Positions 50,413 through 59,703 of a stretch of 64,000 bases of DNA are shown piece by piece. The DNA is taken from contig LT598464.1 of the NCBI GenBank assembly GCA_900074745.1, positions 1 through 64,000 on the forward strand, given 5' to 3'. Origin of the DNA: Lachancea mirantina. Its lineage: Eukaryota > Ascomycota > Saccharomycetes > Saccharomycetales > Saccharomycetaceae. Positions within the stretch are counted from its first letter, which is position 1, and every line of letters begins with the position of its first letter. Made by a program: the position numbers and the translations under genes. The notes beneath the pieces are model-generated. The model searched no databases. It had not been told where the DNA came from and worked only from the letters and a program-made list of their open reading frames with translations.

Positions 50413-52371
50413 ATGTGGATCCAAGGCCTTTCAGCATTAGCTGCGTTGAATTTCTTCTCCAACGGAGCTCTTGCGACTCCTGTTGCGACTGGCGAAAGCT
50501 CATTGGAGCAACTCCTCGAGTCATCTTACAAATACAATGACGGTAGTGTTGTCGAGATGTTTGTGGACGAACTCAAAGCCCTTACAAGCACCAACAGCTC
50601 TTCGTGCAGTCAATGTGTCACGAGATTGAGTATCGGTAAGTCTTTGGCGTTGTTGAGACCTGACTTGGTCCCTGAAGTTTACACTCGCTGGTGTAAAGAA
50701 ACCAAGTTTATGTCAAACACGAGCTGCGTTTCTACTTACAGCAGAAACACCGTTTCCACGAGTCAAACTGGAACAAATTTTGCGGACATGTTGACATTAA
50801 TTGACCCATTTAACTATGATGGTCAGTTGTACTGTCATTACAAGGAATCTGCTTGTCCCAAGCCTTCGACGCCCAATGTGACCTTGTCGAACATGTGGTC
50901 GCCCAAGCAACCCAAACACTATGTTGCTCCAGAACCCAGTGTCAATGATACCTTTAAGGTTCTGCACATTTCTGATTTCCACATTGAGTTAGATTACACT
51001 GTAGGTCAGGAGGCGAATTGCTCTACCAGCATGTGCTGCACCCCGCACTCTGTTAATACCAAAACAAAGAAAAACGAGACTTCGCTACCCTGGAATTCGT
51101 TTTACGAATCCAAATACGATGAAAACAATACGCTTATCCAAGGGTCGTACGTCGATGCTTTTGGCAATTCGTCAATTTGGGCCCCAGCAACCACGTTCGG
51201 AAACTACGAGTGTGATGCCCCTGAGATCCTGATCAACTCATCTTTGAATTCCATTGTTGACTTCACGAAAGAGAACAACATCAGCTTTGACTTCGCCATT
51301 TTCACGGGTGACCTTGTTGACCACGATGAAATCAAATATACTGGGTACCAAATGACTGTTGACTCTGAAGTTGCAGTCTTCAGAGACATCAAAGATAGAC
51401 TTGAAAGCATCCCAGTTTATTCGGTTCTAGGTAACCACGATACATTCCCCTACGGAGAGCTGGCGCCAGAAGGCATGGGCTTTTCAAACTACTTCAACTG
51501 GAATGCCGAGTTAATGGCAGACATGTGGGAAGACTTCGGATGGCTAGACGCCAAGTCCTCACAATACGCGAGGAAGCACTATACTGGTTTTTCGGTTGAA
51601 ACTAAACTAGGCCTCAAAATTATTTCACTGAACTCCAATGTCTGGTACAAGAAAAACCATTATGCTTATTTCAATGCCTCGCAGCCAGATAACTTTGGGC
51701 AATTTGAGTTTTTGATTGATGAATTAAATGAGAGTGAAAGCAATGACCAAAGAGTCTGGATTATCACTCACATTCCATTCAATGGTGACAGTTTGCCGGT
51801 GCCTTCGAAGCTGTTCGCCGAGATAGTGGCAAGATTTTCTCCATACACGATTGCCGGCATCTTTTTCGGCCATACTCACTTAGACCAATTCCAAATCTTA
51901 TACGCTTCCTCTGGAAATGACGCCAAACAAATTGAGAATGTTGTTAATTTTGGATGGACTTCTCAAGCTGTCACTCCATGGGTTGAAAACAACCCCTCTT
52001 GGAGATACTACACTGTCGACAGAAAAACCTTCTCCATCATGGACTCTTTCAACTATTACACTAAACTAAATGAAACATTTACTAACAATGGGGCTGAGCC
52101 CAAATGGGAATTCGAGTATTCGGCCAGGGACGGTTATAATATCTCCTGGCCGGCTACATCGCCATTGAATGGTAGTTACTGGCATGAAGTTGCTCAGAAA
52201 GTCAATCAATCCAAGGAATATAATCAAATTTACGAAAATTATGCAAAGAGATTCTCTCCGTACGTCCCAGACTGTATCAACACTTCCGATTGCGATGAAG
52301 ACTACTGCTTTCTAACATCATTCACGGTGGATTCCTACGACTCGTGCATCGCAAGTTTGCCTAAACACTAG
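50413..52371 (+). CDS. Secreted acid-sphingomyelinase-like phosphodiesterase
   Basis: A 652-residue protein with a signal peptide (about 1-20, ending ALA). A saposin-B-like Cys-rich domain follows at about 55-125 (SSCSQCVTRLSIGKSLALL..YTRWCKE), then a calcineurin-like metallophosphoesterase domain. Metal-binding motifs are complete: D188-X-H190 (HISDFHIELD), G299-D300 (FTGDLVDHD), GNHD at 340-343, H453 (ITHIPFNGD) and GHTH at 486-489. Many Asn-X-Ser/Thr sites suggest extensive glycosylation. The architecture is that of acid sphingomyelinases, which cleave sphingomyelin-type phosphodiesters in secreted or vacuolar compartments. Actual substrate is unknown. S. cerevisiae has no gene between IBD2 and RIA1, so this gene was either lost there or inserted here. 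Confidence 0.88.
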   Translation: MWIQGLSALAALNFFSNGALATPVATGESSLEQLLESSYKYNDGSVVEMFVDELKALTSTNSSSCSQCVTRLSIGKSLALLRPDLVPEVYTRWCKETKFMSNTSCVSTYSRNTVSTSQTGTNFADMLTLIDPFNYDGQLYCHYKESACPKPSTPNVTLSNMWSPKQPKHYVAPEPSVNDTFKVLHISDFHIELDYTVGQEANCSTSMCCTPHSVNTKTKKNETSLPWNSFYESKYDENNTLIQGSYVDAFGNSSIWAPATTFGNYECDAPEILINSSLNSIVDFTKENNISFDFAIFTGDLVDHDEIKYTGYQMTVDSEVAVFRDIKDRLESIPVYSVLGNHDTFPYGELAPEGMGFSNYFNWNAELMADMWEDFGWLDAKSSQYARKHYTGFSVETKLGLKIISLNSNVWYKKNHYAYFNASQPDNFGQFEFLIDELNESESNDQRVWIITHIPFNGDSLPVPSKLFAEIVARFSPYTIAGIFFGHTHLDQFQILYASSGNDAKQIENVVNFGWTSQAVTPWVENNPSWRYYTVDRKTFSIMDSFNYYTKLNETFTNNGAEPKWEFEYSARDGYNISWPATSPLNGSYWHEVAQKVNQSKEYNQIYENYAKRFSPYVPDCINTSDCDEDYCFLTSFTVDSYDSCIASLPKH

Positions 52372-52741
52372 TGAATTTCCATTTCGATGATAATACCCAC
52401 TATCGAAATCGGTCTGTATTCACTTCCTTGATTTTAAAGGCCTGCTCATCTTTCAGTTCTTTTGCAGTGTCTACATCCTTTTTGTGTTAAGAGCAGAGGT
52501 CTTCAATCTACGTAGTACAATTTTTAATCACAACGATAGATGATATAAAGACTTTATTCTCAAAGGAAAGCTTTTTAGGGCAATGAACTGTACGTTTATG
52601 CAGCTCTAATGAGAATATATCCATCTCGTCGATGGCTTGGATTAAGATTGCATACAAATTTTGAGAATTGCTTTTCTGCACAGAATACTTGGTACCTTAT
52701 GGCACTTGGGCGTCAATTTCTTCAAATGGATCAAATACAAA
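52372..52741. other. Convergent phosphodiesterase-RIA1 intergenic region
   Basis: A 370-bp tail-to-tail gap with A/T-rich 3' UTR sequence. No gene or repeat seen. Confidence 0.45.
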
Positions 52742-55700
52742 CTACGATCTCTTCAGAGTTCTCTGCTTTTCGGCGTTTTTGATGACCTTCTCGTCAATGA
52801 ACAAGCCTTTACGCCTACGGATCATGTTCATATGCTTTCTGGCGATGTTCTCTTTGTCGGCTATGTCACCGAGGTCTTCTAACTCTTCCTCTGTGGTCGG
52901 GACCCAAAAAGGATCTAGGTCAATACATTCAAAGCCAGAAAAGACCAGTTGAGGCAGAGCAGCACCTGAAGTCTTTTTCTTAATATCCTCACTAAATCCA
53001 AAGGCTTCCACAACGGGAACTTTGGCCTCGATTTGGAATAACGGTGTACCTTCCTTCATTTCCTCTGAGGTTATTCTGCCGCGTCGCTGCTGGACCACAC
53101 CATAGACTCTACCCAAAACTTCCACAGAAGCTTGAATGTCGCAGGAGTACATTGCCCACATAATTCTGGGAGACCAATCGAGAAATGTGGAATGAATGGC
53201 ATCTCTTGTGGCTGTGATAAGCTTACCTGCTATGTTAGCCATGTCGACTTCGCACGAGGTGCCACTTACTTCGCTGACGTTATCCAAAATCACGCACATA
53301 CCTTGAACAGGTTCCTTACTCAAAGGGCCTTCATTAACGGCGAGCTCAAAGCCATTGATGATGGAGCTTTCGTACTCAAAATGCTCTTCTTCGGCACTTG
53401 AATGACCCACTTTTCGCAGATCTCCGTTCTTTGACACTAAAAGGTTAGGTCCAGTTTTCTTTCCACCGAAAGCAGCAATGTAATGGGAGCAATTCTCCCA
53501 AATTACATCCTTTTGAGACGCTTTTGCGAAGAGATCATTTAAAGCTTCCATGAGGTTCGCATATGAATCGCTGAACGGATACACCTCCTTGCCAGTAGCG
53601 ACCATCTTTTTAATATCTTCCTCTCGATCGATCAAAAGTTTCACTACAGGTTCAGGTAGAGGGACAGTTCGAATTGCGATCCTAAATTTCCCTGCCGTCA
53701 CAGATTGAACTCCCCGGCCGAGAGTTGAGTTTTTGGGAGGATTCATTTCAGAAGTTTGCACAAAAGTCTCTCGATAAGGTATGGCAGGTTCTGAGGCGGT
53801 GATGTTTATTCCTGCAAATCTCTCCTTCAAGTCCTTCAGACATCTCTCGAGATGTAACTCACCAGCTGTGCACAATATGCGCTCACCGCTGTCTTCCACA
53901 TACGTCTCAACGCATGGATCTGCTTGCTCGAGCAGCTTTAGTCCCCTTTCTAGTTTGGACATTTGAGTTGGGATAGCAGGCTCCAGTGCCACTTTGACGA
54001 TTGGGGTCACATGTTGACTGACACTGGCAAGATTGCAGCCGCGAACGCTGGGATCAACCAGCGTCCCGCTTTTCAATACTCTACCAGCTAACCCACCGAT
54101 CCCCACAATGTTGCCGGGAGGGCACTCTTTCAAGGGTACCAGTTCTTTACCCATGAAGATATAGAGAGCTGTAATCTTGGTACTTTGGATATGCTCTGAG
54201 GGGTTTCTGGGGTTGTATTTTGGGCCCAGAACAGAAATTGTTTGTCCCACTTTCAAGGTTCCGCTATAAATTCTGGCAAATCCAATCAGCACTTCGTTGC
54301 CATCGTCAGTTGTTTCTTCTTCGCACTCAAGTTCGTCTCCACAGGGTGATTGATCCACAGCAAAAACATCCTCCTCCTCGTATTCGAACATCGCAGCCAT
54401 TGGATCACTGGGATCAATTTCCTGTGGCACGAATGTTTCCGGGTCGCCTGTGACTTGATCACTCTCAAAATCAGACATAGGTTCGAGCCCGTTTGCAATG
54501 GCCTCGTTTGACGATTTCGACTTTATTTTACCAAGCTCTCCATCTCTCACAAGTGGCGTGGCCACAGTGTCATTGACTCTTTCGAAGAAATCGTTACTCT
54601 TCTTATCGCCTGTACGTTTTTTAGACATTTTTTCGACCATTTCAGCGGCTTTTGCTGCCTTGAGGGCCTCTTGGCGGGCCTTCCGCCTACGTTCCATCAA
54701 AGCATAGTCCTCTACTGCACTTGGATCACTTGAAAGTGGTAGTTCTTCCTTTGGAATGGATAACATTTTGGATACAAAGGCGCAGACAGGGGCATCTCTG
54801 TCGCAATTTTTCATTCCCTCCATTAAGGCATCATCGACTAGCTCTTTTCCTGGCGAAGCCCCGACTAAAGTAGTCGCCTTCTCGAGTTGGGACTCGCTCG
54901 GAGAAGGAAGCCTATCAATAACTGTGAGTAGTATTGACGTGCTGACAGGTAACCACTGGCTCATAACCGTTCTTAAGACGACTTTGTGATCCTTGGAATG
55001 CAAGTCCCTGGGTGAAATTTTGATATTGAGCGCAGAAATGATCTTCTCTAGAACGTCTAGATTCCGCTCCAAGACAATATTTTCGTAAATCTTCCATATA
55101 TTATCCAGTATCAGTGTGACGAAAAGCGGTTTCAAATTCCGCCCTTTCAAGCCTTTGCCATTTACGATTTTCTTAGTTTTGGGTTCCATATAAAAATCGC
55201 CCCACAGAACCTTTTGAAGGTTCTCTCTCTTGGCGCCTAGCTTGTGAGCGTAAAACTTCGCCAGTTGGCTAATACTAAAACCCCAGCCGTCCACAGCTGA
55301 GGAGAAAACCACGTTGTTTTTGGCAGGATTGAAATATATGTCTGAATCATCATCGTCGACAAATTGGGCGGTCTGATCATATTCAAGTTGTTCTCTCCAC
55401 GATAAATCATTTAGGGACCGTTCTCCATTAAAAAAAGAAGCAATAATAGAATTTACCATTTCTATAATTTTGTTCAAATGCACGTAAGCCTCTTGGGGGG
55501 TCAATCTTAGCTCTGTTACGAGTCTATCCATCTTATTCAGCACTAAAATCGGCTTCAATTTCTCCGTCCAGCATTGCCTTAAAACAGTGATTGTTTGAGA
55601 ACAGACACCCTCAACAACATCTACCAAAACCACTGCACCATCGCATAGCCTAGACGCGGCACTAACTTCGCCAGAAAAATCGATATGGCCCGGAGAATCG

Positions 55701-56002
55701 ATCAAATTTATTAAATGTTCGTTAACCAAGGGTTCTTCTTTCCCTTCTTGTTTATGTAAAACCCTGAAATACAGCGAGATCGCACTCGACTCCATAGTAA
55801 TGCCTCGCAGTTGTTCATCTTCTCTAGCATCCAGATACCGTATTTTACCGGCTAATCTTTGTGAGATAATACCGTTAGAGGCTAAAAGTGAATCTGAAAG
55901 TGACGTTTTCCCATGATCCACATGCGCAAGTATACAAATATTTCTAATGCTGTCTGCGTCTTTTTGAAGTCGTTCGAGTACTTCGGGGCCAACTCTTACC
56001 AT
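52742..56002 (-). CDS. RIA1: EF-2-like GTPase for 60S subunit maturation (EFL1)
   Basis: A 1086-residue cytoplasmic GTPase (S. cerevisiae Ria1/Efl1, 1110) that, with Sdo1, releases Tif6 from late pre-60S subunits. The G domain has AHVDHGKT (26-33), DSPGHIDF (102-109) and NKMD (156-159). An insertion within the G' region and a lysine-rich linker at about 430-470 (MSKKRTGDKKSNDFFERV) distinguish it from elongation factor 2. Domains II-V follow, with GIGGLAGRVLKSGTL and LHLERCLKDLKERF. The C-terminus RMNMIRRRKGL-like segment is basic (KHMNMIRRRKGLFIDEKVI). It is divergent from YNL162W-A by 131 bp, as in S. cerevisiae. Confidence 0.95.
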   Translation of the reverse strand: MVRVGPEVLERLQKDADSIRNICILAHVDHGKTSLSDSLLASNGIISQRLAGKIRYLDAREDEQLRGITMESSAISLYFRVLHKQEGKEEPLVNEHLINLIDSPGHIDFSGEVSAASRLCDGAVVLVDVVEGVCSQTITVLRQCWTEKLKPILVLNKMDRLVTELRLTPQEAYVHLNKIIEMVNSIIASFFNGERSLNDLSWREQLEYDQTAQFVDDDDSDIYFNPAKNNVVFSSAVDGWGFSISQLAKFYAHKLGAKRENLQKVLWGDFYMEPKTKKIVNGKGLKGRNLKPLFVTLILDNIWKIYENIVLERNLDVLEKIISALNIKISPRDLHSKDHKVVLRTVMSQWLPVSTSILLTVIDRLPSPSESQLEKATTLVGASPGKELVDDALMEGMKNCDRDAPVCAFVSKMLSIPKEELPLSSDPSAVEDYALMERRRKARQEALKAAKAAEMVEKMSKKRTGDKKSNDFFERVNDTVATPLVRDGELGKIKSKSSNEAIANGLEPMSDFESDQVTGDPETFVPQEIDPSDPMAAMFEYEEEDVFAVDQSPCGDELECEEETTDDGNEVLIGFARIYSGTLKVGQTISVLGPKYNPRNPSEHIQSTKITALYIFMGKELVPLKECPPGNIVGIGGLAGRVLKSGTLVDPSVRGCNLASVSQHVTPIVKVALEPAIPTQMSKLERGLKLLEQADPCVETYVEDSGERILCTAGELHLERCLKDLKERFAGINITASEPAIPYRETFVQTSEMNPPKNSTLGRGVQSVTAGKFRIAIRTVPLPEPVVKLLIDREEDIKKMVATGKEVYPFSDSYANLMEALNDLFAKASQKDVIWENCSHYIAAFGGKKTGPNLLVSKNGDLRKVGHSSAEEEHFEYESSIINGFELAVNEGPLSKEPVQGMCVILDNVSEVSGTSCEVDMANIAGKLITATRDAIHSTFLDWSPRIMWAMYSCDIQASVEVLGRVYGVVQQRRGRITSEEMKEGTPLFQIEAKVPVVEAFGFSEDIKKKTSGAALPQLVFSGFECIDLDPFWVPTTEEELEDLGDIADKENIARKHMNMIRRRKGLFIDEKVIKNAEKQRTLKRS

Positions 56003-56133
56003 TGTTCGCGTTTACTGTTTGCTCTATATTCTAATAGTAATTCCGATCTAAATTTTTCGACATTGAACAATTACTGTTAACCGAGGTCATCTTAAGCATC
56101 GACTCAACTGGATCACAGTCGATAGAGTCTTGA

Positions 56134-56346
56134 ATGTCTACCATCCGTTGCCCGCAGTGCGACTCAGAGCTTAAGCGGTGTTTGATTCTACAGAATTATA
56201 GTATGGTGATCTGCCCGAATATTCAGTGTGAATTTCCGTTTAATGAGCATAAAACTCTTGACGGCATCGTTTACACCGAGGACAAAGAGATCCTGAGTTT
56301 TGCGAAACAAAGACTTGAGAATGGAGAGAAAAAGGCCCAGCAGTGA
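56134..56346 (+). CDS. YNL162W-A: Small conserved zinc-ribbon-like protein, YNL162W-A
   Basis: A 70-residue protein with cysteines C6 and C9 (CPQC) and C27 and C32 (CPNIQC), a likely single zinc ribbon, followed by EFPFNEHKTLDGIVY and a basic helical tail. S. cerevisiae YNL162W-A (72 aa) lies in the same place next to RIA1. Function is unknown. It is 131 bp from the RIA1 start on the opposite strand and converges with CHS7. Confidence 0.87.
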   Translation: MSTIRCPQCDSELKRCLILQNYSMVICPNIQCEFPFNEHKTLDGIVYTEDKEILSFAKQRLENGEKKAQQ

Positions 56347-56471
56347 AAAGGCGCGGTAGCGAAATTTCATCGAATATTTTACACTTTACAAATTGATTGA
56401 TGTATATCGATGCAGTTCACCTAGTATCGAAGATGAAAATCCGGCATGCGAGTCCGCCCGCACGCAATGAG

Positions 56472-57422
56472 CTAAAAGCTCTCGTTACTATACAAAATGT
56501 CCTTTTCATTGTTCACACTGACGCTAAATTCGAGATCATCGTCAGTGGTCATGTCCCATGTCTTGTAGACCATCATTAGCGCAAAGATATTGCAAATGCT
56601 ACCGAAAAAAAGCCCATCCAAGTAATGCTTGACGCTTTTACAAATGGCATTAGAAAATCCATATGTGATTACCTGGCCAGCGGCTAGGAAAAAAACCCCT
56701 AGCAACGTGGAACCTGCAGCCCACGCATTACCAATAATGAAAAGCGACACAAAGAGCTGGCAAATGATAAACAGTAGCACGGCCAAAGCGTTCAGAACGT
56801 ACATGACCACGAAAAGTCCCACGGCGTTTGTGGTGTTGTATTGTGACGAATGCGACCAACTGTTGAATGTGAACAGGGCCACGAGAAAGCTGACGGCAAA
56901 TCCGACGAAGGCAGTGCCTCTCACGAGGAGCATTGACCGATGCGTGCCATCTTCCCATAGACGAAACCCGAGAAACCCAATTACTGCGAGAACCCAGCTG
57001 CAGGCGCTAGCGAGCGCTATTTGGACCGCGACGAAAAAAGGGTATGAGCCGGATCCTGGCGGCGAAACACCGCAGTCGACAACCAACGTAAACACAATCA
57101 AAACGAGACACAGTTCGAAGAAAAACGCGTATTCACTACGTCCTATCGCCGTGTATTTTCGCCTGATCGAGTAAATCATGAAGAGAATGACACCCAATGC
57201 CCCAATATTTACAAATGCATTTCCAATTTGAAATACAACCGTGTTAGCAACCTCTATCGATCTGGCATAGCACTGTGGTAAAATCCCGACAGTCAGGCTC
57301 CCTGGATCAAAATCATTTATCTTTTCACCGGTCGACAAGAGAAGATGTTTTTTGGATTTCACCACAGAACACAATGGAAGTGGAGTTCGAGAGCAAATTT
57401 GAACGAAGTCTCCAAATCCCAT
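56472..57422 (-). CDS. CHS7: ER export chaperone for chitin synthase III
   Basis: From the ATG at 57422 the protein has 316 residues, identical in length to S. cerevisiae Chs7. It is an ER membrane protein with seven predicted spans needed for folding and ER exit of Chs3. Conserved segments are CYARSIEVANTVVFQIGNAFVNIGALGV, RRKYTAIGRSEY, VVDCGVSPPGS, GFLGFRLWEDGT, and HYLDGLFFGSICNIFALMMVYKTWDMTTDDDLEF near the C-terminus. A five-codon extension from an upstream TTG is rejected. In S. cerevisiae CHS7 is beside RPL42B on chr VIII, whereas RIA1 and CBK1 are on chr XIV; here all are together. Confidence 0.97.
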   Translation of the reverse strand: MGFGDFVQICSRTPLPLCSVVKSKKHLLLSTGEKINDFDPGSLTVGILPQCYARSIEVANTVVFQIGNAFVNIGALGVILFMIYSIRRKYTAIGRSEYAFFFELCLVLIVFTLVVDCGVSPPGSGSYPFFVAVQIALASACSWVLAVIGFLGFRLWEDGTHRSMLLVRGTAFVGFAVSFLVALFTFNSWSHSSQYNTTNAVGLFVVMYVLNALAVLLFIICQLFVSLFIIGNAWAAGSTLLGVFFLAAGQVITYGFSNAICKSVKHYLDGLFFGSICNIFALMMVYKTWDMTTDDDLEFSVSVNNEKDILYSNESF

Positions 57423-57553
57423 TGTCTCGAGCAGCAAATAGACCTTTCAATGATTGCGAAATCCTACTAAACACTCTGCCCAATGTTTGATTTTTTTAAA
57501 GCCCGTTTTGAATACCAGATGGAACGCGATGTTTTTTTTTCTTTTGTGAGAGT

Positions 57554-57925
57554 ATGTCTATATATCAAAATACTATATTGAGAGAAAACGACGCGAAACT
57601 TAACGTAAGTTTCGTGAAGCAATATGACAGTGACACGTGCGTACTTGATCAACCCATCAACCATTTTGTGCGAGAGCGTAACTCACTAACCGCTCCTTTT
57701 ACTACTCGGTCTTTCTTATCTAATGCGACGCCAATGGCATTGGAAGTCTTCCATAAAGGTTTTAAAATGCGAGTCATTGAAGGCGTCTACGTTTCAAGTG
57801 TGTATAATATTGTAATCCTACTGTTAAGTAGTCTGTTCTCATGGCTAGACTCACTGGCGTTACTCATTGAGTATGCTTATGCGTATAGAGCCATAATTCA
57901 TATACGTTCCTTTGCGTCGAAGTGA
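57554..57925 (+). CDS. Hypothetical 123-residue protein, doubtful
   Basis: An ATG-started frame 131 bp from the CHS7 start, on the opposite strand. It has a hydrophobic stretch at about 80-107 (YNIVILLLSSLFSWLDSLALLIEY) that could be a membrane span and is otherwise polar. I recognise no family, and no S. cerevisiae gene is known at this place. It could be a young gene or chance. Confidence 0.2.
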   Translation: MSIYQNTILRENDAKLNVSFVKQYDSDTCVLDQPINHFVRERNSLTAPFTTRSFLSNATPMALEVFHKGFKMRVIEGVYVSSVYNIVILLLSSLFSWLDSLALLIEYAYAYRAIIHIRSFASK

Positions 57926-58283
57926 GCATGAGCTATTATCAAGTCATAATTGAGGTTACCCATTCACAGTCCAGGTGCCCACCCAACTATGATCACTTCC
58001 CAAAAACACCGGGTCATCGACAGATGTGGCTCAAAGGTGGCAATTAATGTGAATTAATAGGTATATTTCGCCTTGTGATTGGCATACGAAACGAAATATT
58101 GGACGTTTTAATTAGGCACAGATGTCTTGTATCGTGCATCACAAACAGCTAAATAAAATTATCCTAGTCGCCTGCACATGCTGTGACTAAATATTTTCTC
58201 GAGGGTGCACGAAAAAAAGCCTATGTAATCATGTGATTATATAATGCAATGAAATCAAAACACGAATTGATTCTTTGACTTCA

Positions 58284-58332
58284 GGACCCATACACCTTGG
58301 TTTAAATTAAGGGAATCTTCCACCCATACATT
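58284..58332 (+). promoter_or_regulatory. Tandem Rap1 sites of the RPL42 promoter
   Basis: Two plus-strand matches to the Rap1 consensus ACACCCRYACAYM: GGACCCATACACC at 58284-58296 and CCACCCATACATT at 58320-58332, 36 bp apart. Paired Rap1 sites are the hallmark of ribosomal-protein promoters. They lie 370-418 bp before the RPL42 ATG. Confidence 0.7.
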
Positions 58333-58380
58333 CTGTGTTCTTTGAGACAGCTTTTTCTTGCGTAGATCGAGAGATATTTG

Positions 58381-58620
58381 AGCATTGCGCGAGTCCCCGC
58401 AGACCTCGTCGTGTTGGAGCTCGCCAGGCCTCTGCCTGGCGAGACTGCCCGGTACCGGACTGCGTGGCTGGAGGTTCCTGCCCACCTAGGCCGGCCGTAG
58501 TGGGACCAGACTACCACCAGTGGACTCCGCCCTGCCCACCAAGCGGCTCACTGCCTAGTCCAGACTGTGCTGCCCGTGGGCTGCCCGCTTCGCACCTGCG
58601 GAGCTTCGCGCTGTCTCGGA
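58381..58620. other. Structured GC-rich island upstream of RPL42
   Basis: Counting by hand, 164 of 240 bases (68%) are G or C, in an otherwise A/T-rich intergenic region. It includes a perfect 10-bp hairpin with a four-base loop (58420-58429 with 58434-58443) and further short pairings such as TGGACT 58521-58526 with AGTCCA 58557-58562. It lies between the Rap1 sites and the RPL42 start. No known RNA family was recognised on either strand. It may be a noncoding RNA gene, part of a structured 5' leader, or an inserted GC-rich element. Confidence 0.5.
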
Positions 58621-58701
58621 AAACTGCTTTACACATACTTCATTTTCATTGTAAGGCTTACTACCTACGTTGTTAAAGGAAAGGACAGAGTACCAGTTGC
58701 A

Positions 58702-59429
58702 ATGGGTATGTTCATATGGATGCTATAATGAGGAAATTTGTGCTGTACAAAAGCTAGGAGTGTGATACTGGGTTGTTCCAGGAAAGCGCGGTGAAACGGA
58801 AAGTTCGAGAGGCCTTATGAGCGGAAAATGTTGATAACTCAAAAAGATGATGCGAGTGATGTGGATCTAAGCGTAGGATGAGGGGAAGAGTATTCAACGT
58901 GAGGCTCACGTCCGAATGGTTGAAGTGGACTGCTGTCGTTTGTGATTGCATCTGGCTTTTTGCGAGGCGGCAAGGACGTGACGAAAAAGTGATTCATTTA
59001 CGATGCAACAAAGATTTAGCCACGGTCAAGCACAGCCTGATTTTTCTGCTACTTCGCGCAATGATTTCTTTAAAATTTCTCTAGAAACTACAATACTAAC
59101 TTGTTGGCTCAGTTAACGTTCCAAAGACCAGAAAGACCTACTGCAAGGGCAAGGCCTGCCGCAAGCACACCCAACACAAGGTCACTCAATACAAGGCCGG
59201 TAAGGCTTCCTTGTTCGCTCAAGGTAAGAGACGTTACGACCGTAAACAATCCGGTTTCGGTGGTCAAACCAAGCCTGTCTTTCACAAAAAGGCTAAGACT
59301 ACCAAGAAGGTTGTGCTTAGACTGGAATGTGTTATCTGCAAGACCAAGGCTCAATTGACCTTGAAGAGATGCAAGCACTTCGAGTTGGGTGGTGAAAGAA
59401 AGCAAAAGGGCCAAGCTTTGCAATTCTGA
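58702..59429 (+). CDS. RPL42: Ribosomal protein eL42 (RPL42), spliced
   Basis: Exon 1 is only ATGG (58702-58705) and exon 2 spans 59113-59429; together they encode 106 residues beginning [17 protein letters not shown]. This basic protein of the 60S subunit lies near the E site. The zinc-binding cysteines include CKGKAC and [22 protein letters not shown]. The C-terminus [10 protein letters not shown]-like end ([10 protein letters not shown]) is invariant. Intron position after the fourth base matches S. cerevisiae RPL42A/B, where introns are also long. Both S. cerevisiae copies derive from this position, next to CHS7 and CBK1. Confidence 0.97.
58706..59112 (+). other. Spliceosomal intron of RPL42, 407 nt
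   Basis: 5' splice site GTATGT (58706-58711), branch TACTAAC (59094-59100), acceptor CAG ending at 59112. Splicing yields ATG GTT AAC GTT. No convincing snoRNA was found within it. Confidence 0.95.
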
Positions 59430-59703
59430 GTGCATTAGCTACATGTATTTGTTCATATCTATCTGTACTGAATTGTTTACGCTAACAAAGATGCTATTTT
59501 ACGTCTAAGCGTTGGTTTGTTCTCACCTCTTCCAAGACTTGCGCCTCGACAGAAGCACGTGCCCTTCACACGTGATATTTGTTGATCAGATGAGGGAACG
59601 CGACCCATGACTTCTATTGATTCAGCAAGCTTCAAATCAAAGAGGTAGCAGCGAAAACAAGCACATTACCAAGCGGGGAGAATAAGGTATTTGTGAGCAC
59701 CAT

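Noticed and set aside
58860-58900. Possible box C sequence inside the RPL42 intron (GATGATG)
   Set aside because: No properly spaced box D with a terminal stem was found, unlike the candidate at 49756-49850.
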